Notes: generated from the sequence alone by a model not told the origin. 64,000 bases of DNA from Amycolatopsis acidicola (GCF_007713735.2 NZ_VMNW02000031.1:19021-83020), one strand, 5' to 3'; positions 15,964 through 25,275 are shown, counted from the first letter of the stretch. Numbers and translations are program-made.

Positions 15964-17237
15964 CGGACGGTCTCCTGTTCGACCTGTTCGCTTTCCGACG
16001 GCTTGTCGGAAGTGGTGCGCACGTACACGGCGAGCGCGAGGCCGCCGAGGATGGCGGCGATGCCGAGCACGGCGAACCCGGGGAAGTAGCTTCCCGTCGC
16101 GGCGAGCAGTCCGCCGACGAGCCAGCCCGCGACGATGCCGCCACCGCCCGCGCCGAACCCGTTGATGATCCCGGTCGCCGGGCCGACCGCGGTGGCCGAC
16201 AGCCGGGTCACGGCGATGGCCCAGATGTTGGGCGTGTAGGCGGCGGTGAAGTAGCCGACGCTGAGGCTGATCAGCACGAACTGGGCGACCGCGTTGTGCG
16301 TGAACGGCAGGCAGGCGATGAGGATGCCGCCGACGACGAGCCCGGACACCGCGATCGGCCCGCGTTTCCCGGTGCGGTCGCTCAGCGCGATCATCGGGAA
16401 GGTCAGCAGCAGCGACACCAGGTACGGGGTCGCGGTGGCCAGCCCGCTCAGCGTCGGGGAGAGCCCGAACGCCGACACGGTCTGCGGCAGGAACAGCGTG
16501 ATGCCCCAGAACAGCATGCCGTTGGCGAAGTAGCTGAACACGATGAGCAGGAACCGCCAGCCGCCGAACGACGCGGGCGTGAGCCGCTCCCGCTTGGGGC
16601 CTTCCGTGCGGGAGATGCGGACCGGCGCGAACCGCGGCACGCCAGGGCGGGAGCGCAGGAACACCGCGTACAGCGGCACGATCACCACGAGCCCGATCCC
16701 GCCGAGCAGCCAGAACAGGTGGCGCCAGTCGAACGCGGCGTAGACCGGGGTGAGCACGAAGAACCCGAGCGCCAGCGCGAGATACTGGCCGTAGTACTGG
16801 ATGAGCGCGCTGGCGCGGCTCATCTCCTGCTCGTCGAACCACTCCTTCGCCAGCCGGAACTGTTGCGGCCAGTAGAAACCCTCGAAGATCCCGACCCCGA
16901 CGCGGAGCGCGACCAGCGTCGCGACGTTCGGGCTGAACCCGATCGCGAAGGTGCAGGCCGAATAGCCGACGACCGAAACCAGCAGGATCCACTTGGCGTC
17001 GATCCGGGCGGTGAGGAACCCGCCGAGCAGGTTCGACACCAGATAGCCCCACAGGAACGCCGTCAGCGTGAGGCTGGACGTGGTGGCGAAGGCTCCGCCC
17101 TGGAAACCGAGGTCCCTGGCGACGCCCTTGATGCCGATCGACAGGTTCGACCGGTCCAGATACGCCACGAACAACCCGGCGGCCAGCAGCAGCCCGATCC
17201 GGAGCCAGCGCTCACGCCCGCTTGCTTTCGTCGTCAT
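15960..17237 (-). CDS. MFS transporter of the anion:cation symporter family (sugar-acid importer)
   Basis: This 425-residue protein has about 12 membrane segments. Early motifs are FVAYLDRSNLSIG (the ACS-family DR[SA]N motif in helix 1) and GGFLTARIDAKW, with the family's GIFEGFYWPQ in helix 4. Close relatives import glucarate, galactonate or other hexonates with protons. It lies between the dehydratase (27 bp upstream) and the aldolase (4-bp overlap). It is the likely uptake step for the sugar acid degraded by this operon. Confidence 0.9.
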   Translation of the reverse strand: MTTKASGRERWLRIGLLLAAGLFVAYLDRSNLSIGIKGVARDLGFQGGAFATTSSLTLTAFLWGYLVSNLLGGFLTARIDAKWILLVSVVGYSACTFAIGFSPNVATLVALRVGVGIFEGFYWPQQFRLAKEWFDEQEMSRASALIQYYGQYLALALGFFVLTPVYAAFDWRHLFWLLGGIGLVVIVPLYAVFLRSRPGVPRFAPVRISRTEGPKRERLTPASFGGWRFLLIVFSYFANGMLFWGITLFLPQTVSAFGLSPTLSGLATATPYLVSLLLTFPMIALSDRTGKRGPIAVSGLVVGGILIACLPFTHNAVAQFVLISLSVGYFTAAYTPNIWAIAVTRLSATAVGPATGIINGFGAGGGGIVAGWLVGGLLAATGSYFPGFAVLGIAAILGGLALAVYVRTTSDKPSESEQVEQETVR

Positions 17238-17264
17238 GGTTACGCTCCTTTGCGTGCGGGCGGT

Positions 17265-18380
17265 TCAGGCCGCGTACCGGCCGAGTAGTTCGCGATCGAT
17301 TTCGATGCCGAGGCCGGGGCCGTCGGGCACGGACAGGACCGGGCCGGTGGCGAGGCCGGCCAGGCCCGAGCGGAACGGGTTCGGTGCCTGGTCGAGTTCG
17401 ACCAGCACGGGGCCGCGCCCGGTGGACGGGGTGACCTGGGGGAGCGCGGTCAGCAGGTGCAGCCCGGCGGCGATGGTGATCGAGGAACCCCACACGTGCG
17501 GGAGGGTGGGGATCCCGTGCGCGCTGGCCATTCCCGCGATCAGCAGCGTTGCGCGGATTCCGCCGCAGGCCGTGGCGTCCGGCTGGAGGAGGTCGACCGC
17601 GCGGGTTTCGATGAGCTCGCGGAAGCCCCACCGGGTGAACTCGGACTCGCCGCCGGCGATGGGAACCGTTGTGCCCGCCCGGATTTCGCGATAACCCTGG
17701 AGGTCCTCGGGGAGTACGGGCTCCTCGAAGAACCACAGGTCCGCGTCTTCGAGCGCGCGCAGGAATGACTTGGCCTCGGCGGTGGTGTAGCCGCGGTTGG
17801 CGTCCACCGCGATCCGGACCGAGGGCCCGAGCGCCGCCCGCGCCCGCCGCACGCGCTCGATGTCGGTCGTGAGTTCCCTGCCGACCTTCATCTTCACGTC
17901 GCGGTAACCGGCGTCCACAATGGAGTGCGCCTCGGCTTCGATGTCGTCTTTCCAGTCGCCGCCGTAGTAGAAGGCGGACGCGTACGCGCGGACCTGCGGG
18001 GTGTGCTTTCCGCCGAGCAGCCGCCAGACCGGGAGCCCTGCGGCTTTGCCCGCCAGGTCCCACAACGCGATTTCGATCCCGGAGATGGCCGCGATGGAAA
18101 TGCCCTTGCGGCCCCATTCGCGGTTCCGGTTGTAGAGCTCGTCCCAGATGTCGGTGAGCTCGCGCGGATCGCGGCCGAGCAGGAACGGGGCGAAGGATCC
18201 GTCGATGAGCGCACGGTTCCCGGGCGCCGGGCCGAAGCATTCGCCCCAGCCGGTCAGCCCGTCGTCAGTGCGGATCTCGACGAGGCAGCTGGCGCGGGAG
18301 TCCCAGTCCCACTGGGACATCCCGAACGGCACGTCGAGCCGGTGGCTCACCACGTGCGTGGTGACGGCGACGATCTTCAT
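17265..18380 (-). CDS. Enolase-superfamily (mandelate racemase subgroup) sugar-acid dehydratase
   Basis: This 371-residue protein has a capping domain (residues 1-125) and a barrel. The KxK motif is VKMKVG, the metal ligands are Asp in DANRGY, Glu in FFEEPVL and Glu in GGESEF, and the general base is His in LPHVWGSS. These are the catalytic residues of MR-subgroup dehydratases such as galactonate, gluconate, arabinonate or fuconate dehydratase. With a KDPG-type aldolase and KDG kinase behind it, dehydration of a hexonate to the 2-keto-3-deoxy acid is the best reading. Its ATG overlaps the regulator stop (ATGA). Confidence 0.9.
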   Translation of the reverse strand: MKIVAVTTHVVSHRLDVPFGMSQWDWDSRASCLVEIRTDDGLTGWGECFGPAPGNRALIDGSFAPFLLGRDPRELTDIWDELYNRNREWGRKGISIAAISGIEIALWDLAGKAAGLPVWRLLGGKHTPQVRAYASAFYYGGDWKDDIEAEAHSIVDAGYRDVKMKVGRELTTDIERVRRARAALGPSVRIAVDANRGYTTAEAKSFLRALEDADLWFFEEPVLPEDLQGYREIRAGTTVPIAGGESEFTRWGFRELIETRAVDLLQPDATACGGIRATLLIAGMASAHGIPTLPHVWGSSITIAAGLHLLTALPQVTPSTGRGPVLVELDQAPNPFRSGLAGLATGPVLSVPDGPGLGIEIDRELLGRYAA

Positions 18381-19393
18381 CTCGTTCCCTCCCGTGGCGG
18401 GCCGACGGATTCGCGGCGCACCAACGCTCCCGGCACCACGAGGTGCGGTGTTTCGCGCGGGCGCCCGCCCCGTGTCATGGCGACGATCAGTTCGCCCGCG
18501 AGGCGGCCCATTTCCTCGACCGGCTGCGACACGGCCGTGACGGCCGGGTAGACGGCCGACATCCAGCCCGCGTCGGTGAACCCGACGACCGACACGTCCT
18601 CCGGTACGTGCAACCCGGCCTCGCGGACGGCGACCAGGATTCCTTCTGTCACAGGGACGTTGAACCCCAGGACTGCCGTCACGCCGCCGGTGTCGAGAAG
18701 TTCACGCATCGCCGCGCGCCCGGCCGCGGACGTGCCTTCGGTGTAGCGCACGACCGGCTCCCGGCCCGCCGAAACCGCCTGGCGGAAACCGGCTTCCCGT
18801 AACCGGGTGGTGGAAACCCCTTCGGGCCCCAGCACGGCCGCGACCCGCCGGTGACCGGCGGCGAACAACTCCTCGGCCGCCTGCCCGAACGCCTCGGTCT
18901 CGTTGGTGACGACCGTCGGCACGTCGAGGCCGGCGATGGTGCGGCTGACGAGGACCACGTTCTCGAACGTGCCGACCTGCCGCGCGGAGAACCGGGTTCC
19001 GGTGGCCGGGGAGAGGACGAGCCCGGCCGGCCGGTACGAGGCGAGCAGGTCGAGCTGCGCGGCTTCGAGTTCGGGGTCGTCGTCGCAGTTGAGGAGGAGG
19101 ACGCTGAGCCCGGCGTCGCGCAGGGGTTTCTCGATCGCCCTGTGCAGCCGGGCGTAGAACGGGTTGCCGATGTCGGACACGGCGAGGCCGACCATCGGGC
19201 TGCGCGTGGAGCGGAGACTCCGGCCGAGCACGTTCGGCGCATACCCGAGCCGCTCGACGGCCTCGACCACGCGGCGGCGGGCGTCCTCGCTGACGTACCC
19301 GCGCTCGTTCAGCACGCGCGAGACCGTCTGACTGCTCACGCCCGCGGCCTCCGCGACGTCGTGCACCGTCGCCCGCTTCGGTCTGGCTGGCAT
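18377..19393 (-). CDS. LacI-family transcriptional regulator of the sugar-acid operon
   Basis: This 338-residue protein has the LacI helix-turn-helix TVHDVAEAAGVSSQTVSRVLN (residues about 9-29) with hinge helix NVLGRSLRS. A periplasmic-binding-like effector domain follows (VGLAVSDIGNPFYARLHRAIE onward). It heads the operon, and its start codon abuts a LacI-type operator at 19395-19408. Autorepression plus operon repression relieved by a keto-deoxy acid or sugar acid is the standard model; the effector is inferred. Confidence 0.92.
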   Translation of the reverse strand: MPARPKRATVHDVAEAAGVSSQTVSRVLNERGYVSEDARRRVVEAVERLGYAPNVLGRSLRSTRSPMVGLAVSDIGNPFYARLHRAIEKPLRDAGLSVLLLNCDDDPELEAAQLDLLASYRPAGLVLSPATGTRFSARQVGTFENVVLVSRTIAGLDVPTVVTNETEAFGQAAEELFAAGHRRVAAVLGPEGVSTTRLREAGFRQAVSAGREPVVRYTEGTSAAGRAAMRELLDTGGVTAVLGFNVPVTEGILVAVREAGLHVPEDVSVVGFTDAGWMSAVYPAVTAVSQPVEEMGRLAGELIVAMTRGGRPRETPHLVVPGALVRRESVGPPREGTR

Positions 19394-19394
19394 A

Positions 19395-19408
19395 TGTTAA
19401 CGATAACA
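19395..19408. promoter_or_regulatory. LacI-family operator
   Basis: TGTTAACGATAACA has 5-bp TGTTA/TAACA arms and the central CG typical of LacI/GntR-type sites (compare TGTTACCGGTAACA of gluconate regulators). It starts two bases before the regulator's ATG on the minus strand. Confidence 0.75.
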
Positions 19409-19458
19409 CATGCAGGTGGGAGCAGGTGGGTGCTGAGCCACCCCCCTGGAGGCCTCCC

Positions 19459-20778
19459 TCAGAGAGCCCGCCCCCGGGGCACCGACCGCAGGATCCCCGA
19501 CACGTCATCGGCCAGCCGCCGCGCTTCGTCGGCCGTCAGGTCCGACGTGCAGACCCGCACGAACGGCGGGCTCGACAGCCGTGACAGTTCGCCGCCGCGG
19601 ACGGCCCATCCTCGCGCCATCAGTTCCGCCGTCACGGCCGACTCGTCCCCGACCGGGATCGTCACGGTGAAACCCGAGCTGCTCAGCACGTCGATCCCGC
19701 GGCTCGCCAGGTGGCCGACGAACTCCTCGCGGCGGGCGCGGTACAGATCGGCGGCGCGCTCGACGGTCTCCAGGCACTTCGAGTCCGACAGCATCGCGGC
19801 GACGAGCCGCTGGACGAGATGGCTGACCCAGCCGGGCCCCAGCAACTGCCTGCCCTGCACCAGATCCGCGGTCGTCCGGTCGCTCGACACGACGGCGAGT
19901 CGGAGGTCCGGCCCGAAGATCTTCGACACCGACCGCACGACCGCCCACCGCCGTCGGCCGCGCGTCAGCGAGAACGCCGGTGCCCCCGAGGTCAGCGACA
20001 CGTGATCGTCCTCCAGGACGTAACAGTCCGGATAGGACTCAAGCACCTCGCGCAGTTCCTTCGCCCGCAAGGAGTTCAGTGTCGCGCCCGTGGGATTCTG
20101 CGCCCGAGGCTGCAGGAGCACCATGGCGCAGTTGTGCCGCGCCAGCGTCGTGTCCAAACTGGACGGAACGATCCCATGGGCGTCGACCTCCACCCCGGCC
20201 AGCGTGTAACCCATGGTGCGCAACAAACTGTAGCCCGCGACCCACCCCGGATCCTCCACCGCGATCGTGGATCCGGGCGGGATGGCGGCCTGGCAGATCC
20301 GCTCGATGGCGTCGTGTGCGCCGTTGGTCGCCGTGAGGTGCCCGCGGATCCCGTCCTCTTCGAAGAGCGGGCCCATGGACTCGCTCAGTTCCGCCGTCAC
20401 GTTCTGCGTGTCGTAGCTCCCGCTGCGCCGTGCGCCTGCCCCGGCGAAGCGGTGAATGTCCGGCAGGAGCTCCGAATCCGGCGCGACGGTGCGTAGATCG
20501 CGAACCCCGGGCCCGACCGGCAGATCGCCCGCGGTGGGCACCGCCGGTTTCGCCGCGACCCTGGCGCGCTTGCGATCCCCCACGGTGATCAGGCCGCGCT
20601 CGCGCAGCGTCCGGTACGCCAGCGAAATCGTCCCCGGGCTCACGCGGAGCTCCGTCGCCAGCGCCCGCACTGACGGCAGAGCTTCCCCTGCCTGTAGTTC
20701 ACCGTCCCTGATCGCCTCGGCTATTGCGAGATGGATCTCCCGCGAGTACTTTTTGCCTGCCAGGCTCTTAACTGACAC
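19459..20778 (-). CDS. MocR-type GntR regulator with aminotransferase-like domain
   Basis: This 439-residue protein has an N-terminal winged helix (IAEAIRDGELQAGEALPSVR, then RVSPGTISLAYRTLRERGLI, residues about 18-68). A fold type I aminotransferase domain follows, with NPTGATL, a YVLEDDHVSL stretch and the PLP-linking Lys in VRSVSKIFGPDLR. MocR proteins sense PLP-bound amino compounds. The GTG start lies 26 bp from the divergent paiB-like gene, with a palindrome between them. Its neighbours (PaiB, MHS transporter, amidohydrolase) suggest it controls uptake and breakdown of a nitrogenous compound. Confidence 0.9.
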   Translation of the reverse strand: MSVKSLAGKKYSREIHLAIAEAIRDGELQAGEALPSVRALATELRVSPGTISLAYRTLRERGLITVGDRKRARVAAKPAVPTAGDLPVGPGVRDLRTVAPDSELLPDIHRFAGAGARRSGSYDTQNVTAELSESMGPLFEEDGIRGHLTATNGAHDAIERICQAAIPPGSTIAVEDPGWVAGYSLLRTMGYTLAGVEVDAHGIVPSSLDTTLARHNCAMVLLQPRAQNPTGATLNSLRAKELREVLESYPDCYVLEDDHVSLTSGAPAFSLTRGRRRWAVVRSVSKIFGPDLRLAVVSSDRTTADLVQGRQLLGPGWVSHLVQRLVAAMLSDSKCLETVERAADLYRARREEFVGHLASRGIDVLSSSGFTVTIPVGDESAVTAELMARGWAVRGGELSRLSSPPFVRVCTSDLTADEARRLADDVSGILRSVPRGRAL

Positions 20779-20787
20779 AGATTGAAA

Positions 20788-20801
20788 CTGTACTAGGACA
20801 G
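20788..20801. promoter_or_regulatory. Candidate MocR operator in the divergent regulator/paiB promoter
   Basis: CTGTACTAGGACAG is a 14-bp near-perfect palindrome (CTGT...ACAG arms, CTAG core, one mismatched pair). It is the only conspicuous dyad in the 26-bp gap and must overlap both promoters, so a bound regulator could control both directions. Confidence 0.55.
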
Positions 20802-20804
20802 ATA

Positions 20805-21437
20805 ATGTGGGTCAACCCCCTGTACCTCCGGGATCGCCCGGCCGCACTGGGCTTCGTCTCCCGGAATCCACTCGCCACGGTGGTGGGAACGGCGCCGGTC
20901 GAGGCGGCGCATCTGCCGCTGCTCCTCGACGACCCCGAAGACCCGCGCTACCTGATCGGCCACATCCCGCTGGCCGACCCGCTGTCCGCGCAGCTGCGCC
21001 GGAAATCGACCGTGCTCGCCGTCTTCGGCGGGGCGGGCAGCTACATCAGCCCCGCTGTCCACGCCGAAACCGTCCTGCCCACCTACAACTTCGTGGCCGT
21101 GCACGTCACCGGCGGCGCGGAGGTGGTGGACGACGAAGACTTCCTCCGTGCGCATCTCCGCGCGCTCACCCACGCCGGCGAAACAGCCAAAAGCTATGCA
21201 CCGTACCGCGAATGGTCCATCCAGGGCGCGGCGGCGGAGCGCGCGGAGTCCCTGCTGCCACGAATCACCGCGTACCGGATCGAAATCGAGCGGCTGGAAG
21301 CCAAGTTCAAGCTCGGCCAGAACCGCACAGCGGCCGACCGGCGGCGAATTCACGACGCGCTCGCCACTTCGGCCGACCCGAACGACCGCGAAATCGCCGC
21401 GCTGATGGCGGAAGAGGCGCAGCCGGTCTCGCCCTGA
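20805..21437 (+). CDS. PaiB-family FMN-binding protein
   Basis: This 210-residue protein is built on the split-barrel FMN-binding fold of Bacillus PaiB. Landmarks are MWVNPLYLRDR at the start, a GHIPLADPLSAQL strand, YISPAVHAETVLPTYNFVAVHV near the middle and the hallmark EAKFKLGQNRTAADRRRI near residue 170. PaiB-like proteins are called negative regulators but may act through flavin or polyamine chemistry. The ATG is only a few bases from the MocR palindrome, so the leader is very short. A MocR/PaiB divergent pair is a common arrangement. Confidence 0.85.
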   Translation: MWVNPLYLRDRPAALGFVSRNPLATVVGTAPVEAAHLPLLLDDPEDPRYLIGHIPLADPLSAQLRRKSTVLAVFGGAGSYISPAVHAETVLPTYNFVAVHVTGGAEVVDDEDFLRAHLRALTHAGETAKSYAPYREWSIQGAAAERAESLLPRITAYRIEIERLEAKFKLGQNRTAADRRRIHDALATSADPNDREIAALMAEEAQPVSP

Positions 21438-21476
21438 TCACCGACTCCCGTCCCCCCGAACGATCTTGGAGCTCTG

Positions 21477-22784
21477 ATGTCCTCCAACCTCGCCAAAGCC
21501 ACCGTCGGCGCCTTCTTCGGCAGCTGCGTCGAATGGTTCGACTTCTTCATCTACGGCACCGCGTCGGCGCTGTTCTTCGGGACGTTGTTCTTCCCCGAAA
21601 CCGATCCCGCCGTCGGGACGGTGCTCAGCCTGCTCACCTTCGCGGTGGGGTTCCTGGCCCGGCCGCTCGGCGGAATCCTGTTCGGGCACATGGGAGACCG
21701 GATCGGCCGGAAGAACACTTTCGTCGTGACACTCGCCTTGATGGGGACGTCCACCTTCCTCATCGGCGTGCTCCCGACCTACGGTTCGATCGGGATCTGG
21801 GCGCCGATCATCCTGGTGTGCCTGCGCATTCTCCAGGGTCTCGGCGTGGGCGGGGAATGGGGCGGCTCCATTCTGATGACGGTGGAGAACGCGCCCTCGA
21901 AATGGCGTGCGTTCTTCGGCATCCTCCCGCAACTGGGCAGCCCGGTCGGCACGATCATGGCGAACGGTTCGTTCTCCGCGCTCGCACTGATGGACAAGGA
22001 CGCGTTGCAGTCGTGGGGATGGCGCATCCCGTTCCTCGCCAGCGCCGTGCTGATCATCATCGGGTTCGTCATCCGGCTCGGGGTCGGCGAAACCGAGGAG
22101 TTCAAGGCCGAAACCGAAGAAACGGGTAAGTCGAAATCGCCGGTCAAAGAGGTGTTCACGCAGGCATGGGGCCGGGTCCTGCTGGTGGCGGGGAGCAGGC
22201 TTTACGAGGCCACGTTCTTCACCGTGGCCACGGTGTTCGTGGTCGGCTACGCCACGGGCAAGCTGGGCGTCGAAAAGCCCGTCGTCCTCAACAGCATCCT
22301 TTACGGCGGCATCGCCGAGGTGATCGCGCTCCCGATTTTCGGGCTCCTGCTGTTCAAGGCCAAGCCGCGGACGCTGCTCCAGTTCGGGGCGCTCACCGGC
22401 GCGCTCGCGATCTTCCCGTTCTTCCTGCTGATCGAAGGCGGGAACCCGGTCCTCATCGCGCTCGCGATGATCGTGACGTTCTTCCTCGGCACCGCATCGT
22501 GGGCGGCCTATCCGACACTGTTCGCGGACGTCTTTCCCAGCAGAATCCGCTACACCGGGATTTCGGTGGGTTTCCAGGCCGCGACCATTTTCAGTGGTTT
22601 CGCGCCCAGCGTCGTTTCCTACCTTTCGATCGCCGCTGGCAACACCTGGTGGCCGGTCGCGATCTTCGTCATGATCACCGCGCTGGTCAGCAGTGGCTGT
22701 GCGTTCGTGCTCGGGCGGATCAAACCGGCCGGCAAGGACGCGAACGCCGGTGCCGGTAAGACGACGAAGGCGGTGCGGGCGTGA
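21477..22784 (+). CDS. MFS transporter of the metabolite:H+ symporter (MHS) family
   Basis: This 435-residue protein has about 12 helices and the MHS signatures VGAFFGSCVEWFDFFIYGTASAL in part (helix 1) and GHMGDRIGRKNTFVVTL (loop 2-3), with LQGLGVGGEWGG in helix 4. MHS proteins import organic acids, proline/betaine, shikimate or aromatic acids. It follows paiB by 39 bp and overlaps the amidohydrolase gene by GTGA, so it probably imports that enzyme's substrate. Confidence 0.9.
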   Translation: MSSNLAKATVGAFFGSCVEWFDFFIYGTASALFFGTLFFPETDPAVGTVLSLLTFAVGFLARPLGGILFGHMGDRIGRKNTFVVTLALMGTSTFLIGVLPTYGSIGIWAPIILVCLRILQGLGVGGEWGGSILMTVENAPSKWRAFFGILPQLGSPVGTIMANGSFSALALMDKDALQSWGWRIPFLASAVLIIIGFVIRLGVGETEEFKAETEETGKSKSPVKEVFTQAWGRVLLVAGSRLYEATFFTVATVFVVGYATGKLGVEKPVVLNSILYGGIAEVIALPIFGLLLFKAKPRTLLQFGALTGALAIFPFFLLIEGGNPVLIALAMIVTFFLGTASWAAYPTLFADVFPSRIRYTGISVGFQAATIFSGFAPSVVSYLSIAAGNTWWPVAIFVMITALVSSGCAFVLGRIKPAGKDANAGAGKTTKAVRA

Positions 22785-24319
22785 AGATCGACAGCATCGT
22801 GGTCAACGCCGACATCGTGACCATGCACGCCGGCCGCCCCAAAGCCGCCAAGATGGGTGTGTGGAACGGGAGGATCGTCGGGTTCGACGACGACCTGAGC
22901 GGTCTCGAAGCCGGAACCGTCGTCGACGCGGGCGGGCGGGTGGTGCTCCCCGGATTCATCGACAGCCACACGCATCTGGGCCTCACCGGTCTTCGCGGCC
23001 GCGCCGTCGACATCGCCGGCCTGGCGCTGGGCGACGCCGTCGCCGCGATCGAAGCGGCGGCCGCCGGACGAGAGCCCGGCGGCTGGGTGGAGGTCGTCGG
23101 CTACGATCCCCGCGCGCTCGGCCGCAAGCTCGCCGCGTCGGACCTCAGCGGCGGATCCTGCGAGGGGCGCAAGATCTGGGTCCGGGACATCTCCAGCCAT
23201 TCGTCGGTCGTCTCCCCGGCGGTTCTCGAAGCGGCCGGGATAACCTCGGGTGAGCTGCTGGACGGCAGGCTGGAGGAAGACGATCAGCAGATCGTGCTCG
23301 ACCAGCGTCTGCCGTATCCGCCGGAGGACATCGAAGAGGGCCTGCTGGCGGCGGGAAAAACCTGTCTCGCACAGGGAATCACCACCTGCGTCGAAGCGGG
23401 GGTCGGTGGCGGCGGCGCGAGTCTCCGGCACGACGAGCTGTCGGTGTACCTCGCGATGGCCGAGGCCGGGACCTTGCCGCTGCGCACCTGCCTGATGCTC
23501 ACCGGGGAAGCCGTGCCCCATTTCGAATCGCTCGGCCTGGCCGCCGGTTTCGGCGGCGACTGGCTGTCGGTGCACGCACAGAAGATGTGGCTGGACGGCG
23601 GAATGCTGGTGCGGTCCGCGGCCGTCACCGAACCCTTCGTCGGCTCGGAGCACCCGGGTGCGCTGCTCGGCGAGGAGGAAGAGATCCTCGAGCGCATCGT
23701 CGCCGCGCACCGCGCCGGCTGGCAGCTGGCCATCCACGCCATCGGTGACCGCGCGATCGACGCCGCGCTCGACGGGCTGCTGGCCGCGCAGGAAAAGTAT
23801 CCCCGCGCCGACGCCCGGCACCGGATCGAGCACGCCGGGATGGTCCGCGAGGACCACCTGCCCGTCATGGGGCGGCTCGGCCTCGGTGTCGGCTCCCAGC
23901 CGTGCTTCCTCTGGGATTCCGGCGACGACTACGCGAACATCGTGGGGCCGCACCGGGTTCCGTGGCTGTATCGCGGGAAATCGTTCCTGGACAACGGGAT
24001 CAAGCTGCTGGGCAGCACCGACCGGCCGCTTCCCGGCAGTCCGCTGCGCGGGATCCAGTTCTTCGTCGAACGCCGTTCGTCGAGCGGGCGATCGCTCGCA
24101 CCCGAAGAGCGGATTTCGCGGCACGAGGCCGTGGCCGCGTTCACCGCGACAGCCGCCTGGGGCAGTCGGCGTGAGCATCTTCTGGGTACCCTCGAAGTCG
24201 GCAAGGCCGCGGACTACGTCGTCCTGGAGGAGGATCCGTTCGCCGTCGAGACCTCCCGGATCGGCGACATCCCGGTGGCGGCGACGTACATCGACGGGGT
24301 CCCGCGATGGCAGCGCTGA
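22781..24319 (+). CDS. YtcJ-like amidohydrolase
   Basis: This 512-residue metal-dependent hydrolase has a first metal site DSHTHL (about residue 65), AIHAIGDRAIDAAL and RIEHAGM later in the barrel, and a C-terminal composite domain ending KAADYVVLEEDPF. YtcJ-type enzymes (related to exoenzyme regulatory protein AepA and N-substituted formamide deformylase) hydrolyse amides in the cytosol. The GTG start overlaps the transporter stop, and its 3' end overlaps the dehydrogenase gene by 13 bp. It is probably the first step after import. Confidence 0.88.
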   Translation: MKIDSIVVNADIVTMHAGRPKAAKMGVWNGRIVGFDDDLSGLEAGTVVDAGGRVVLPGFIDSHTHLGLTGLRGRAVDIAGLALGDAVAAIEAAAAGREPGGWVEVVGYDPRALGRKLAASDLSGGSCEGRKIWVRDISSHSSVVSPAVLEAAGITSGELLDGRLEEDDQQIVLDQRLPYPPEDIEEGLLAAGKTCLAQGITTCVEAGVGGGGASLRHDELSVYLAMAEAGTLPLRTCLMLTGEAVPHFESLGLAAGFGGDWLSVHAQKMWLDGGMLVRSAAVTEPFVGSEHPGALLGEEEEILERIVAAHRAGWQLAIHAIGDRAIDAALDGLLAAQEKYPRADARHRIEHAGMVREDHLPVMGRLGLGVGSQPCFLWDSGDDYANIVGPHRVPWLYRGKSFLDNGIKLLGSTDRPLPGSPLRGIQFFVERRSSSGRSLAPEERISRHEAVAAFTATAAWGSRREHLLGTLEVGKAADYVVLEEDPFAVETSRIGDIPVAATYIDGVPRWQR

Positions 24320-25275
24320 GGATTTCCGTTCCCTACCAATGGCTTTACGACTTCCTCGCCACTGACGGCGTGAAACTGCTCTCCTGGGAGGAGGGCGCAC
24401 CCGATCAGGCTGATCTCGACGAGACGGACCTGCTGGTGCTGCCGGTCCACACGCTCGACAAGCACCCGCGTTTTCCTTACGTGACAGCAGCTTTGGCGAA
24501 CGAGGTGATCGCCCGGAGCCGCGCGCGTCTCGTGCAGCTGTTGTCGGTCGGCCACGAGGGGCTCGTGTCCCCGTCCGTGCCGATCGCCAATGCCGAGGGC
24601 GTGATGGAGGGGCCCACCGCGGAGCACGCCGTCACGCTGCTGCTGAGTTCGATGCGCTCGCTGCCGGATTTCGCCGCCAGTCAAGGGAATGCGACTTGGC
24701 ACAACTTCACCTCGCCCGGGCTGATCGGGAAATCGGTCGCACTGCTCGGGTACGGGGGAGTGGGCAGCGCGATCGACCAGCGGCTGCGGAACTTCGACTG
24801 CCACGTCACGCGATTCGCGTCGCGGGCCAGAACGACGGCTGACACGGTGGTCCACGCGCTCAGCGCGCTGGACGCCGGCTGGTTGGGCACTTTCGACGCG
24901 GTCGTCCTGGCCCTGCCGTCGACCCCGGCGACGAGGAAACTGGTCGACCCGGCCTTTTTGGCTGCCATGAAGGAAAACGCGGTGCTGGTCAACGTCGGCC
25001 GCGGGGTTGTGGTGGACACCGAGGCGCTCGTCGAGCACGCCGCGAAGGGGCACATCCGGGCCGCTGTGGATGTCGTCGATCCGGAACCCCTGCCGGCTGA
25101 TCACCCGTTGTGGAGCACACCGAACATCACGATCACCCCGCATGTCGGTGGCAACACCGACGCTGTCGCGCCCGCGTTGACGGACCTCATTCTCCGGCAG
25201 GCCCGTCGCCTCCAGGATGGGGAGCCGGTGCTCAACCGGCTCGAGGACTCCGCAAGTGATCACTGGGCGGGGTAG
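24307..25275 (+). CDS. D-isomer-specific 2-hydroxyacid dehydrogenase family protein
   Basis: This 322-residue protein has a Rossmann site LLGYGGVGSAIDQRL (about residues 146-160) and the catalytic Arg (NVGRGVVVDTEAL), Glu (DPEPLPADHPLW) and His (TPHVGGNTD). It should interconvert a 2-keto and a 2-hydroxy acid with NAD(P). The start is embedded in the last 13 bases of the amidohydrolase gene. Its end overlaps the convergent flavoprotein gene by 44 bp. It completes a transport/amidohydrolase/dehydrogenase set behind paiB. Confidence 0.9.
   Translation: MAALRISVPYQWLYDFLATDGVKLLSWEEGAPDQADLDETDLLVLPVHTLDKHPRFPYVTAALANEVIARSRARLVQLLSVGHEGLVSPSVPIANAEGVMEGPTAEHAVTLLLSSMRSLPDFAASQGNATWHNFTSPGLIGKSVALLGYGGVGSAIDQRLRNFDCHVTRFASRARTTADTVVHALSALDAGWLGTFDAVVLALPSTPATRKLVDPAFLAAMKENAVLVNVGRGVVVDTEALVEHAAKGHIRAAVDVVDPEPLPADHPLWSTPNITITPHVGGNTDAVAPALTDLILRQARRLQDGEPVLNRLEDSASDHWAG

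Noticed and set aside
14393..16144. Kinase reading frame extended upstream beyond 15427
   Set aside because: The extension overlaps the aldolase and transporter genes in another frame and has no homology. The GTG at 15427 overlaps the aldolase stop like its neighbours.
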